Assembly (NCBI GenBank): GCA_016926625.1
Contig: JAFGOE010000019.1
Location: 1-64,000, forward strand
Reading direction: 5' to 3'
DNA from: Candidatus Zhuqueibacterota bacterium
GTDB taxonomy: Bacteria; Zhuqueibacterota; Zhuqueibacteria; Thermofontimicrobiales; Thiofontviventaceae
Length of the DNA: 64,000 bases
Of the stretch, positions 48,272 to 59,099 are shown piece after piece; positions within the stretch are counted from its first letter, which is position 1, and every line of letters begins with the position of its first letter. The translations under genes and the position numbers were made by a program. Under the pieces are notes generated by a model, which was not told where the DNA came from, did not search any database, and was given only the letters and a program-made list of their open reading frames with translations.

Positions 48272-50326
48272 TTGAAAAAGAATAAAAAAATATTAGTCAC
48301 CGCTGCTCTCCCGTATGCCAATGGCCCGATTCACCTTGGTCATTTAGCAGGTGCATACTTGCCGGCCGACATTTACGTCCGCTATCAACGGGCAAGAAAT
48401 CGTGATATCATTTTTATATGTGGCTCCGATGAGCACGGGGTTCCAATAACGATAGCAGCGGAGAGACAAAACGTCACACCACAGGCAATCGTGGACAAAT
48501 ATTATCAAATACATAAAGATTCATTCGAGAAATTCGGTATTCAATTCGATAATTATTCCAGGACATCGTTGAAAATTCATCATAAGATGTCACAGGACAT
48601 TTTCCTGAAACTCCATGGCAAAGGGTACCTTAGCGAAAAAACAACGACACAATTCTATTGCGAACACTGTGATCGCTTTTTAGCCGATCGCTATGTGGAG
48701 GGTATCTGTCCCTTCTGTAACCATGAAGGTGCTCGTGGTGACCAATGCGAGAGCTGTGGCCGTTCAATCGATCAGATCGAGCTTATCGAGCCACACTGTG
48801 TTACATGTGGGAACAAACCAGTTATCAGAGAAACCAGCCACTGGTTTCTTAATCTGAAACACTATCAACACCAGATCCGGGATTATTTGGATAAACAAAA
48901 CCACTGGAAGGAAAATGTGAAGAACTTTTGTTACGGTTGGCTGAATACAGGACTGGAAGATCGGGCTGTCACCCGCGATTTAAAATGGGGAGTACCCGTG
49001 CCGCTGCCAGGATACGAAGATAAAGTCCTGTATGTATGGTTCGATGCCCCGATCGGTTATATATCGTCCACGATCGAATGGTCACAGAAGATAGGTCAAC
49101 CAGAAAAATGGAAAGACTACTGGTTAGACAAGGAGACGCGTCTCATTCATTTCATCGGAAAAGATAATATCGTATTTCATGCAATCATCTGGCCGTTGAT
49201 TCTTATGGGACATGGCGATTATGTGCTTCCTTCCGATATCCCTGCGAATGAATTCCTCAATTTGGAAGGGAATAAACTATCCACAAGCAAGAACTATGCG
49301 GTTTGGCTGGATGAATATCTTGCTAAATTTCCGCCGGATCCGTTACGATACTGCATCGCGGTGAATGCTCCTGAGACTAAAGATTCTGATTTTTCCTGGA
49401 AGGATTTTCAGACCAGGAACAACAGTGAACTGGCTGATATACTTGGTAATTTCGTTAATCGGACACTCACATTTGTCAATAAAAATTTCGATTCCAAAAT
49501 ACCCGAAGCAGGCGAGTTGGATGCTTTGGATCAGAAAATGCTTACCAGGATCAGGAAGACACCGAATAGAGTAGGCAATTTCCTGGAAAATTTTGAAGTG
49601 CGCAAAGCGTTAACCAATCTGATGGATTTAGCACGATTCGCCAATAAATACTTCAATGATCAAACACCATGGTCCACCATCAGGGAAAATCCGGAAAAAT
49701 GTAAGACTACATTAAATATCTGCTGCCGTGTGTGTAAATCGCTGGCCATCTTGATGCAACCATTTCTGCCGTTTTCGGCTGAAAAATTGTGGTCCATCTT
49801 GAATCAAGAGGGCGTGGTATCTGACTGTCAATGGGATGATGCTGCAGAAGCCGACTTCCCTCCGGGTTTTACGATAAATTCCACGGCTATATTATTTGAG
49901 AAGATCGAAGATGACCAAATTCAACCGGAGATCGATAAATTGAAAAATATCATTGCGAAGAGAAGCACTGAAGATCAACCCGAGGTATCGAAGAATAACC
50001 TGATAAGCTACGACGAGTTCAGCAAGGTTCAATTAAGAGTTGCCAGGGTTCTGGAAGCTGAACGTGTGGAAAAGGCAGATAAACTGTTAAAATTAAAAAT
50101 CGAACTTGGTGATGAAACTCGCCAGATCGTCGCCGGTATCGCTCCGTATTACCAGCCCTCGGAATTGGTCGGAAAGTTGATCGTCGTGGTGGCAAATTTA
50201 GAGCCGGCAAAGATCAGAGGCATCGAATCCAACGGTATGCTGCTCGCCGCGTCGCTCGATGATAGGAGTCGGCTGGCCCTGGTGACTGTTGATTCCGATA
50301 TCACGACAGGAGCGAAGATTAAATGA
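48272..50326 (+). CDS. metG: Methionyl-tRNA synthetase
   Basis: KILVTAALPYANGPIHLGHLAGAYLPADIYVRYQR, NLEGNKLSTSKNYAVW; C-terminal tRNA-binding domain. TTG start likely. Confidence 0.97.
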   Translation: MKKNKKILVTAALPYANGPIHLGHLAGAYLPADIYVRYQRARNRDIIFICGSDEHGVPITIAAERQNVTPQAIVDKYYQIHKDSFEKFGIQFDNYSRTSLKIHHKMSQDIFLKLHGKGYLSEKTTTQFYCEHCDRFLADRYVEGICPFCNHEGARGDQCESCGRSIDQIELIEPHCVTCGNKPVIRETSHWFLNLKHYQHQIRDYLDKQNHWKENVKNFCYGWLNTGLEDRAVTRDLKWGVPVPLPGYEDKVLYVWFDAPIGYISSTIEWSQKIGQPEKWKDYWLDKETRLIHFIGKDNIVFHAIIWPLILMGHGDYVLPSDIPANEFLNLEGNKLSTSKNYAVWLDEYLAKFPPDPLRYCIAVNAPETKDSDFSWKDFQTRNNSELADILGNFVNRTLTFVNKNFDSKIPEAGELDALDQKMLTRIRKTPNRVGNFLENFEVRKALTNLMDLARFANKYFNDQTPWSTIRENPEKCKTTLNICCRVCKSLAILMQPFLPFSAEKLWSILNQEGVVSDCQWDDAAEADFPPGFTINSTAILFEKIEDDQIQPEIDKLKNIIAKRSTEDQPEVSKNNLISYDEFSKVQLRVARVLEAERVEKADKLLKLKIELGDETRQIVAGIAPYYQPSELVGKLIVVVANLEPAKIRGIESNGMLLAASLDDRSRLALVTVDSDITTGAKIK

Positions 50327-51090
50327 CACTGATCGATAGTCATGCTCATCTTTATTTTGCAGATTTTGAAAATGATCTTCCCGATGTCATTGATAGAGCC
50401 AAGAGCGAGGGTGTCAATAAGATAATCAATATCGGGATCGACCTTGAAACGAGTAAGAAATCGATAGAGCTTGCGGAGACCTATGAATCTATCGTTGCAT
50501 CGGTCGGGATTCATCCGAATGAAGCATCTTCTCTTGCCAATGATTACATCGATGAGCTGATCGCTTACATCAAACATCCCAGGGTCGTAGCGATAGGGGA
50601 GATTGGGCTCGATTACTTTAGAGATCATACGCCCAGAGAAAAACAACTGCAGATACTGTACGAGCAACTCGATCTGGCACTGGATCTGAATATGCCGATC
50701 ATCGTTCACAATCGAAACGCCTGGACCGATATGCTCAATGTTCTCGAAGATACGCGTTATAAGAATAAATTGAGAGGTGTAATGCATTGTTACTCCGGTG
50801 ATTCCATAGTAGCGAGGAGAATATTAGATCTTGGATTATATATATCGTTCACCGGTGTGATAACTTTTAAAAATTGGAAGGCAGTCGATGTATTAAGATC
50901 AGTGCCAATCGATAGATTACTGCTGGAGACCGATTGTCCGTTTATGGCACCGGTTCCGTTTCGCGGAAAACGATGTGAACCCGTTTACGTCAAACTCATC
51001 TGTGAGAAAATTGCATCAGTACTCGATGTACCGTTTGAAACAATCGCCGAAACAACGACGAAAAATAGCATGCATTTATTCGGATTTTGA
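50323..51090 (+). CDS. tatD: TatD-family metal-dependent hydrolase
   Basis: LIDSHAHLYFADFENDL, AIGEIGLDYFRDHTPREKQ, HCYSGD, LLLETDCPFMAPVPFRGKRCEP; ATGA overlap with metG. Confidence 0.95.
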   Translation: MTLIDSHAHLYFADFENDLPDVIDRAKSEGVNKIINIGIDLETSKKSIELAETYESIVASVGIHPNEASSLANDYIDELIAYIKHPRVVAIGEIGLDYFRDHTPREKQLQILYEQLDLALDLNMPIIVHNRNAWTDMLNVLEDTRYKNKLRGVMHCYSGDSIVARRILDLGLYISFTGVITFKNWKAVDVLRSVPIDRLLLETDCPFMAPVPFRGKRCEPVYVKLICEKIASVLDVPFETIAETTTKNSMHLFGF

Positions 51091-51207
51091 GACGGACCAT
51101 CTTTAGAAAATAAATCGGTCATCAAACCTGAACGCGCTTTGAGGAGAAGCGCGTGAGGGGGAATTGATGCATGGCCATTCACAAAATCTTCTATTCAACA
51201 AGAAGGC

Positions 51208-51996
51208 ATGGCTTTGAAGCCTAAAAAAAGTCTGGGACAGAATTTTTTATGTGATGAGAACATCGTCCGTAAGATCGTTCACGTCATCTCTCCGGAAGAG
51301 CAGGATCAAATCCTGGAGATCGGTCCGGGTTATGGCGTGTTAACAAAGTACCTGATCGAGAAAGTCGCACAATATGTCGCCGTTGAGCTGGATCATGCAT
51401 TGTCAGAGCGACTGCAAAAAGATTATTCAGATAACCCTCGTGTTCGTATTATTGAGGACGACATCTTAGAAATTGACTGGATCCAACTATTTGGTCTCAA
51501 CGACAGGTGGAAGGTTGTTGGGAATATCCCGTACCATCTGACGAGTGAGATTATTTTCAAGGCAATTTCATATCGGAACCACATCTCTGAGCTGATACTG
51601 ATGGTACAGAAGGAGGTCGCGCACCGCATAACGGCCGAACCAAATTCCAGGGATTATGGCATATTAGCGATTATGAGTCAGCTCTACAGCGATGTAAAGA
51701 TTCAATTTCCTGTTTCCAGAAATGTGTTCTATCCGAAACCGAAGGTGGATTCTGCTGTGGTCGCCTGGAAATTCTTCTCTGGGCCGAGATATGAGTTATT
51801 CGACGAAGAGTTCTTCCGTAAACTTGTACGCGCTTTGTTCAACCAGAGAAGAAAAATCATTAGAAATTCTTTAAAACTAATTAACGAACATTTAAATGTT
51901 GATGATCCGGTCGCTAACAAAAGACCAGAACAATTATCAATTCAAGAACTCGTAACCTTGAGTAATCGGATAGCTTATGGAACAGAGAGATATTAA
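51208..51996 (+). CDS. rsmA: 16S rRNA dimethyladenosine transferase RsmA/KsgA
   Basis: KKSLGQNFLCDENIVRKIV, ILEIGPGYGVLTKYL, VVGNIPYHLTSEIIF, VFYPKPKVDSAVV. Confidence 0.96.
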   Translation: MALKPKKSLGQNFLCDENIVRKIVHVISPEEQDQILEIGPGYGVLTKYLIEKVAQYVAVELDHALSERLQKDYSDNPRVRIIEDDILEIDWIQLFGLNDRWKVVGNIPYHLTSEIIFKAISYRNHISELILMVQKEVAHRITAEPNSRDYGILAIMSQLYSDVKIQFPVSRNVFYPKPKVDSAVVAWKFFSGPRYELFDEEFFRKLVRALFNQRRKIIRNSLKLINEHLNVDDPVANKRPEQLSIQELVTLSNRIAYGTERY

Positions 51997-53332
51997 GGAA
52001 GTCGTAGACAATCTGAATTTCCTGGCAGAAGCCAGGGATGAGATAATGATCAAAAATATTCTGGTGGATCTTCATCCCGCTGATATTGCTGATCTTTTTC
52101 ATCATATCAATGAAAATAGCAGAGATTACATCTTCAATCTTTTGAATGCGGATCTTGCTTCGGATGTCATGGCCGAGTTGGATGAGTCCGCACGCGATGA
52201 TTTAATAGAAGAACTGGATGAAAATCGTTTGTCTGAGATTGTGGATGAAATGGATTCAGACGATGCTACAGATCTGCTTTCCGATTTACCCAAAGATATC
52301 GCCAAAAAAGTCCTGGATAGAATCGATGTAAAGGATTCACAAGAAGTTAAGGAATTATTACGCCATGATGAGGACACTGCCGGTGGAATCATGGCGAAAG
52401 AATATATCGCAGTGCATCAAGACTCGACCGTCGATGAGGCGATTCAGGAGGTCAGGAAAAAAGCAGAGGAAGTGGAAGATGTGTTTAATTTATATGTGAC
52501 GGACGAAATGAATAATCTGGTCGGTATATTATCTCTAAAAGATCTGATCCTCGCGAAGGCACATCGGAAGGTCTCGGAGATTATGAAACGAGATATAATT
52601 TCAGTTAAAACAAGCCTGGACCAGGAAAAAGTCGCCAACATTGCAAAAAAATACGATCTGGTGTCCATACCGGTGATTAATGAAGTCGGCAAACTCGTCG
52701 GCAGAATCACATTTGATGACCTGGCCGATGTGATGGAGGAAGAAGCGTCAGAGGACATTCAGATCATGGCAGGTATCACTGAAGAAGAAGAAATCCGAGA
52801 AACGTCTCCTTTTCGAATTATGAGAGTCAGATTGCCATGGCTTCTTGTAGGCTTCATCGGTGAACTGATATCTGCATATGTATTAAAAAAATTCGAACTT
52901 TCACTCAATCAAATAATAGCAGCGGCCTTTTTTATCCCTATTATTATGGCGATGGGAGGTAATGCAGGTATCCAAGCATCTACCACAATGGTGCGTGGGA
53001 TGGCTACTGGTGAAATAAATATGCTTTTCTTCAACAAGAGAATTTTAAGGGAGTTCTTTGTATCATTATTTACAGGATTTATTCTGGGGCTACTCATCCT
53101 CTTAACGATTGTATTATGGCTAAACAATATGAATTTCGGACTCATCATCGCTTTAGCGCTGATGGTCGTTATTGTCAACGCTTCCCTGGTCGGTGTTATT
53201 GTTCCGGTTATTTTGAAGCGATTTAACATCGATCCGGCGATTGCCACCGGTCCCTTTATCACGACATCCAATGATGTATTGGGGTTGTTCATCTATTTGA
53301 TGCTAATAACTTTATTTTTGCCCTATTTCTAG
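51977..53332 (+). CDS. mgtE: Magnesium transporter MgtE
   Basis: MgtE N-terminal repeats, CBS domains, TM domain with FIPIIMAMGGNAGIQASTTMVRGMATGEI. Confidence 0.96.
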   Translation: MEQRDIKEVVDNLNFLAEARDEIMIKNILVDLHPADIADLFHHINENSRDYIFNLLNADLASDVMAELDESARDDLIEELDENRLSEIVDEMDSDDATDLLSDLPKDIAKKVLDRIDVKDSQEVKELLRHDEDTAGGIMAKEYIAVHQDSTVDEAIQEVRKKAEEVEDVFNLYVTDEMNNLVGILSLKDLILAKAHRKVSEIMKRDIISVKTSLDQEKVANIAKKYDLVSIPVINEVGKLVGRITFDDLADVMEEEASEDIQIMAGITEEEEIRETSPFRIMRVRLPWLLVGFIGELISAYVLKKFELSLNQIIAAAFFIPIIMAMGGNAGIQASTTMVRGMATGEINMLFFNKRILREFFVSLFTGFILGLLILLTIVLWLNNMNFGLIIALALMVVIVNASLVGVIVPVILKRFNIDPAIATGPFITTSNDVLGLFIYLMLITLFLPYF

Positions 53333-54100
53333 ATGCCAATAGAAAAAACAAAAGCGATCGTACTGAAGAGTCAGAAGCTTGGTGAGACGAGCAAGATCAT
53401 CACTCTTTATTCAGATGATTTTGGTAAAATAAAAGTGGTTGCCAAAGGAGCCCGGAGCTTGAAAAGCCGATTTATGGGTTCTTTAGAAGACATAAATTAT
53501 ATTTCTGTCGTTTTTTATTATAAGGAGAACAGGGATCTGCATCTTATCAATCAGGCTGATATCATCGAACCTTTTAAACAGATAAAGTCAGATCTTGTAA
53601 AATATGCACTGGCTTCCCTGGCATGTGAGATGATGATCCGGTCGCAAATTGAAGGACACCCCAATAAGAGCTTATTTAAACTTTTACTGAACTATCTTTA
53701 TGAACTGTGCACAGTATCTGAGCAGAGTGAAATATATTTTTTTTGGTTTCAGTTGAATTTTTTAATTAACAACGGCTTTAAGCCTAAAATCGATAAATGT
53801 CTGCATTGCTCAAAATCCTATTCGTTGGATGAGACGTACTATTTCTCCTATGCCCGGGGTGGGTACGTCTGCCAGGAGTGCGATGCCGAAGACATCACGA
53901 AATTAGAAATCAGCGGACGATCGCTGAAATTTCTGAGTGAATTGGACGATCTGAACTATATCAAATCACTATCAGAACCGGTTCCGAGCAATATCGTCAG
54001 AGAAACATCGCTCGTACTCTATCGTTTAATGCAGTACCATGTTTCAGGTCTGGAACGATTGTCCTCATTGGAATTTTTAAGGAATGTGTGGTCATATTAA
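53333..54100 (+). CDS. recO: DNA repair protein RecO
   Basis: KTKAIVLKSQKLGETSKIITLYSDDFGKIKVVAKGARS, KCLHCSKSYSLDETYYFSYARGGYVCQEC. Confidence 0.93.
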   Translation: MPIEKTKAIVLKSQKLGETSKIITLYSDDFGKIKVVAKGARSLKSRFMGSLEDINYISVVFYYKENRDLHLINQADIIEPFKQIKSDLVKYALASLACEMMIRSQIEGHPNKSLFKLLLNYLYELCTVSEQSEIYFFWFQLNFLINNGFKPKIDKCLHCSKSYSLDETYYFSYARGGYVCQECDAEDITKLEISGRSLKFLSELDDLNYIKSLSEPVPSNIVRETSLVLYRLMQYHVSGLERLSSLEFLRNVWSY

Positions 54101-54188
54101 CGATTCGGCTCAATGAGGATGAAGCTGTGTTTCGACGCACGAAGTGAGATAACTATAGAATCTATGAATAAAAAATAAGGATACACAG

Positions 54189-55514
54189 ATGTCAGCGAAT
54201 ATGGAATCAACTATTATGGAAAAAATCGTTTCACTATGCAAGCGGAAGGGATTTATTTTTCAATCGAGTGAGATCTATGGTGGCATCACAAGCTGCTATG
54301 ATTATGGTCCGCTCGGCGTCGAGATGAAAAAAAATATCAAAGACTACTGGTGGAAGAACATGGTCCAATATCGATCCGATATAGAGGGACTCGATGCAGC
54401 TATTCTGATGCATCCGCGAGTTTGGGAGGCATCGGGGCATATTGCAGGATTCACTGACCCGTTAGTCGACTGTAAGAAATGTAAACACCGTTTCAGAGCC
54501 GATCAGGTCGATACACCTGGTGTCTGCCCCGATTGCGGAGGAGAACTCACTGCAGAAAGACAGTTTAATTTGATGTTTAAGACGTTTATGGGCCCGGTTG
54601 AAGATGCAGCTGCTATCGTATACCTGCGACCCGAAACGGCACAGGGTATTTATGTGAATTTTTTGAATGTTCAACAGGCAGCCAGGCGTAAGATACCGTT
54701 TGGCATCGCCCAGATCGGCAAGGCATTTCGTAATGAGATTACGCCAGGAAATTTCACATTCAGGACGCGTGAATTTGAACAGATGGAGATGCAATTTTTT
54801 GTGAAACCAGGAACCGATAAGGAATGGTTCGAATACTGGAAAGAGCGACGTATTCAATGGTATTACAAATTAGGTATCGATAAAGATAAACTACGTTTTC
54901 ATCAGCATAATGAAAAGGAGCTCGCTCATTACGCGACCGCTGCGTACGATATCGAATATCAATTCCCATTTGGTACCATGGAATTGGAAGGAATTCATAA
55001 TCGAACTGATTTCGACCTGACAAAGCATAAAGAATATTCAGGCAAGGAGTTATCGTATTTCGAAGAAGCGACAAAGGAACGTTTCATACCTTATATCATC
55101 GAGACATCCGCCGGGTGCGATAGGACGTTGTTAACGACACTGATCGATTCCTATGAGGAACAAGAGCTCGACAATGATACCCGAATCGTGCTTCATCTGG
55201 CCCCTCATATCGCTCCCATAAAAGCAGCCGTGTTCCCGTTGGTCAAACGAGACGGGATGCCAGAACTGGCACACAAGATAGTGGATTCACTGCGTTTGAA
55301 TTATATGGTATTTTATGATGAGAGTGGGGCTGTGGGGCGGCGATATCGGCGCCAGGACGAAGTTGGTACACCGTTCTGCATTACCGTCGATTCACAATCA
55401 CTGGATGATCAGACGGTTACAATACGCGATAGAGACACGATGCAGCAAGACAGAATATCGCTTGATAAGATCGCCCAATACATCGCAGAGAAGGTCGCTG
55501 TACCACAAATTTAG
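54189..55514 (+). CDS. glyS: Glycyl-tRNA synthetase (alpha2 type)
   Basis: [69 protein letters not shown]. Confidence 0.95.
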   Translation: MSANMESTIMEKIVSLCKRKGFIFQSSEIYGGITSCYDYGPLGVEMKKNIKDYWWKNMVQYRSDIEGLDAAILMHPRVWEASGHIAGFTDPLVDCKKCKHRFRADQVDTPGVCPDCGGELTAERQFNLMFKTFMGPVEDAAAIVYLRPETAQGIYVNFLNVQQAARRKIPFGIAQIGKAFRNEITPGNFTFRTREFEQMEMQFFVKPGTDKEWFEYWKERRIQWYYKLGIDKDKLRFHQHNEKELAHYATAAYDIEYQFPFGTMELEGIHNRTDFDLTKHKEYSGKELSYFEEATKERFIPYIIETSAGCDRTLLTTLIDSYEEQELDNDTRIVLHLAPHIAPIKAAVFPLVKRDGMPELAHKIVDSLRLNYMVFYDESGAVGRRYRRQDEVGTPFCITVDSQSLDDQTVTIRDRDTMQQDRISLDKIAQYIAEKVAVPQI

Positions 55515-55559
55515 CAGTTTAGAAACTTGATAAATAATTTTCTGACCTGGAGGTTACTG

Positions 55560-56537
55560 ATGTCTTATAAACATTTTGCAGTTTTAGCCTTTTTATTGTT
55601 CAGTAGTTGTGATCTCGGATCCCAATCCATGGTGCCAACGAAGATCCATGTATTCGCCACGAGTAATATCATTGGCTACTTGTCTCCTTGCGGCTGAGGC
55701 AGCTCCCGGCGGGGAGGTTTGGCTCGGCGAGCCGCTTATGTCAATGATCAGATAAAACAACCCGAACATGTTTTAAACCTGGATTGCGGTGATTTCCTCA
55801 GTGGAGGACGCGAAATCGATAGCATTAAGGCAGATTTTTTGCTCAAAGGTTTTTCCAAATTGAACATAGACGCCATCAATGTCGGCGAACGCGATTTTAT
55901 GTTGGGTCCTCAGTGGATACTCGACATTCAAAAGAAATATGAACTGCCGTTCATCTCTGCCAATGTCTATTTTCCGGATTCATCGCGCAGATTTCTTGAT
56001 CCGTACATCATTCGAAAGTTCAAAGAGGTAAAAACGAATGATGCCAGGATAAATTCGGTAAAGGTAGGGATATTCGGAGTCGTTTTAAACCGACCGGTTC
56101 TTGTTTACAGTAAGCACACACCCAAACTGATCACGACGGATCCTTTCAGGGAGACTGAGAAAGTATTGCGAGAACTAAAGGGTAAATGTGATGTGGTGAT
56201 CGCACTGGCTCACTTACCGTCCAATGAATTGCACGATTTTCGCAATCGCTTTCCCGATATCGATCTGATTATCGGTGGTCATTCCTTCTATAATGAGATC
56301 ATCGCGGATTCAACGGGACTGGGTACCCTGATTGAAACTGGCAGTAAGGGTCAATTCGTCGGTAATATCGAGATGATATTGGATAAGGATAGAAAATCTG
56401 TACAAGTGAATGCGTTTAACCAATCACTCGAACTCGACATGCCGCAAGATCCTGATCTGAAGACGCTCGAAGAGGAGTCTGAGGAGGCGATCAGACGTTT
56501 TTATGATGCGAGGACAAAACAACAAAGTATTCATTAG
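55560..56537 (+). CDS. UshA-like metallophosphoesterase lipoprotein, predicted selenoprotein (Sec at codon 46, TGA 55695-55697)
   Basis: In-frame reading from ATG 55560: MSYKHFAVLAFLLFSSCDLGSQSMVPTKIHVFATSNIIGYLSPCG-U-GSSRRGGLARRAAYVNDQIKQ... continuous with the 55719 ORF (same frame). SD-like tggagg upstream. Downstream motifs NLDCGDFLSG, NVGERDFMLGPQW, VIALAHLPSNEL, DLIIGGHSFY. Confidence 0.85.
55690..55735 (+). promoter_or_regulatory. Candidate bacterial SECIS element overlapping and following the Sec UGA
   Basis: Outer pairing GCGGCU (55690-55695) with AGCCGC (55730-55735); inner hairpin CUCCC-GGCG-GGGAG (55703-55716); alternative hairpin GGCUC-GGC-GAGCC (55721-55733), loop 28 nt after UGA. 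Confidence 0.6.
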
Positions 56538-56670
56538 TACCATATCAAAAAGCAACGCGCGAAGGATGCAGACGACAAGACTACTTACATTCCGAACATA
56601 CGAATGCTTCGTAAGAGAGAATAGGCCTGCATCGTTAATTGGGAATTATACGTTGTTATTCAGGTGACAT

Positions 56671-58935
56671 ATGAACCTTGAACAAATTTTGGATGTTTTA
56701 AGAACCGATCCGGCTATTCAACGAAATATAACATACTGGAAGACAATACCGGCTGTAGATCCAGTTTATGCCGAATGGCCTGACGCACTCGATCCGCGTT
56801 TGATCGAAGTGTTGACGAAAAGAGGAATTACAAGACTATTTACCCATCAGAGCAGCGCTATCCAGGCTGTGTTGAATAAAGAGAATGTTGTTATCGTGAC
56901 ACCAACGGCTTCGGGTAAAACCCTCTGTTACAATGTGCCCACGATAGATGCGATATTAAAAGATGATAGCACACGGGCGATTTACCTGTTTCCGACAAAG
57001 GCGTTAGCCCAGGATCAATTGAATGAGTTGTATGACCTGGTGAAATTATCCGGTGAGAAGATCAAAACGTATACCTTCGATGGCGATACACCTGCTTCCG
57101 CGCGGCAAGCCATCCGAACGGCTGGTCAAATCGTGATCACGAATCCGGACATGATGCATCAAGGTATCCTGCCGAATCATACGAAATGGATTAATTTGTT
57201 TGAAAACCTGCACTATGTGATCATCGATGAATTACATTACTACCGTGGTGTTTTCGGGAGCCACCTGAGCAACGTTATTCGACGTTTAAAAAGGATATGC
57301 AAGTTTTATAATTCCGATCCACAATTTATCTGCTGTTCCGCTACCATCTCCAACCCTAAGGAACTGGCAGAAAAAATCATCGAAGAGAAATTTACATTAG
57401 TCGATAACAACGGAGCACCTCGAGGTGAAAAACATTTCATCCTCTACAATCCACCCGTTGTGAATAGTGAATTGGGTATCAGAAAATCATCGATCACCGA
57501 GACGAGCAATCTGGCGAAGAAATTTCTTTTCGCCGATGTGCAGACCATCGTGTTCGCCAGAAGCAGGCTCCGGGTCGAAATTTTGACCACATATCTCAAA
57601 GAAGCGATGAAGAGCATGAAAAAGTCCGTCAACAAGATCGCCGGCTATCGTGGTGGATACCTGCCTAATGAGCGACGACGCATCGAGAGGGGGTTGAGGG
57701 ATGGTGAACTACTGGGCGTGGTGAGCACGAACGCTCTCGAACTCGGTATCGATATCGGGCGATTAAGCATCTGCATCATGGCGGGATATCCCGGAACCAT
57801 AACCAGTTCCTGGCAGCAAGCCGGACGAGCCGGCAGGCGAATGGAAGTCTCTGTGGCCGTACTCGTCGCTTCGAGCGCACCTCTGGATCAATATATGATT
57901 AACCATCCGGAGTATTTTTTTGAACAACCTCCGGAAGCTGCGATCGTCGATCCGAATAATCTAATCATATTGATGAGTCATATTAAATGTGCAGCGTTCG
58001 AGTTGCCTTTCGATGAACATGAGACGTTCGGCGTCGATGCGACTCATGAGATACTCTCGTATCTCGAAGAAAATGGCGTACTACACCATGCCGGGGATAA
58101 ATGGCACTGGATGAGTGAGACGTATCCGGCGGAGATGGTCAGCTTGCGAAGCGCATCACCCGATAATTTCGTTATTATCGATACCACCCATGTTGACCAG
58201 GTTATCGGTGAAGTGGACTACTTCAGTGCACCGATGTTGATTCACGACGATGCAATTTACATCCACGGCAGCCAACAATATCACGTTGATAAACTCGACT
58301 GGGATCGCCGAAAAGCATACGTTCATCGGGTCAGTGTGGATCATTATACAGACGCTCAAACCAAAGTAACACTCAAGGTGCTCGATGTCTTCGAAAACAT
58401 GGAAGTAAAAAAAGGAGCCAAAGCATTCGGAGAGGTTGCCGTTACATGCCTCACGACGATGTATAAAAAAATAAAATTTCATACTCATGAGAACATCGGA
58501 GCAGGTATCGTCACGCTTCCGGAAAACGAGATGCATACTACGGCCTATTGGTGGGAATTCGACAAATCATTGGAGTCGATTCTCGGAATGACCACCGACA
58601 ATTTTGCGAATACATTAAAATCACTGGCCAATGTTCTCGCTAACATCGCACCAATTTATGTGATGAGCGATCCGCAAGATATTCGAACAGTGCCCATGAT
58701 CAGGGCACCGTTTTCGGGTCAACCCACTATTTATATTTACGACGCTTATCCTGGCGGAGTCGGTTTCAGTCAAAAATTGTTCAGGATCCATAACGATCTC
58801 CTGAGCGCAGCCAAGAGTCTTTTGAAACAGTGCCGCTGCGCTAGCGGATGCCCTTCTTGTGTAGGACCAATATTAGAAGTAGGTGACGACGCAAAAGAAA
58901 ATGCACTAAAAGTATTGGATTATCTAGAACATTAA
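56671..58935 (+). CDS. DEAD/DEAH helicase with C-terminal DUF1998 zinc-binding domain (MrfA-like)
   Basis: TPTASGKTLCYNVPTIDAIL, IIDELHYY, SATISNPKELA, QQAGRAGRR, CRCASGCPSCVGP. Confidence 0.93.
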   Translation: MNLEQILDVLRTDPAIQRNITYWKTIPAVDPVYAEWPDALDPRLIEVLTKRGITRLFTHQSSAIQAVLNKENVVIVTPTASGKTLCYNVPTIDAILKDDSTRAIYLFPTKALAQDQLNELYDLVKLSGEKIKTYTFDGDTPASARQAIRTAGQIVITNPDMMHQGILPNHTKWINLFENLHYVIIDELHYYRGVFGSHLSNVIRRLKRICKFYNSDPQFICCSATISNPKELAEKIIEEKFTLVDNNGAPRGEKHFILYNPPVVNSELGIRKSSITETSNLAKKFLFADVQTIVFARSRLRVEILTTYLKEAMKSMKKSVNKIAGYRGGYLPNERRRIERGLRDGELLGVVSTNALELGIDIGRLSICIMAGYPGTITSSWQQAGRAGRRMEVSVAVLVASSAPLDQYMINHPEYFFEQPPEAAIVDPNNLIILMSHIKCAAFELPFDEHETFGVDATHEILSYLEENGVLHHAGDKWHWMSETYPAEMVSLRSASPDNFVIIDTTHVDQVIGEVDYFSAPMLIHDDAIYIHGSQQYHVDKLDWDRRKAYVHRVSVDHYTDAQTKVTLKVLDVFENMEVKKGAKAFGEVAVTCLTTMYKKIKFHTHENIGAGIVTLPENEMHTTAYWWEFDKSLESILGMTTDNFANTLKSLANVLANIAPIYVMSDPQDIRTVPMIRAPFSGQPTIYIYDAYPGGVGFSQKLFRIHNDLLSAAKSLLKQCRCASGCPSCVGPILEVGDDAKENALKVLDYLEH

Positions 58936-59013
58936 ATTAATGAGGTGACCTGACGATTCATCAGCCCATGCAGCGGATAGTCTCATCGAATTGATGTAAT
59001 GGATAAAAATATG

Positions 59014-59043
59014 TTGATATTCATTTTTTATTTATTATATTAA
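59014..59043 (+). promoter_or_regulatory. Predicted promoter TTGA-N18-TATATTAA
   Basis: ttga 59014-59017, 18 nt, tatattaa 59036-59043. Confidence 0.5.
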
Positions 59044-59099
59044 ATAAATGCTTTGTCTCAATTATTTAAATGTGCCGTCAAAAAAAGGTGGAGTTATAA

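Noticed and set aside
50149-50787. 212-aa minus-strand ORF opposite metG/tatD
   Set aside because: Antisense to two well-supported genes; translation lacks domain signatures.
55560-55718. Interpreting the UshA-like locus as a pseudogene or as genome-wide UGA reassignment
   Set aside because: Only one in-frame TGA occurs, at a family Cys position with conserved sequence on both sides, and many other genes here end in TGA, so a reassigned code is excluded. A sequencing error cannot be fully excluded from sequence alone.
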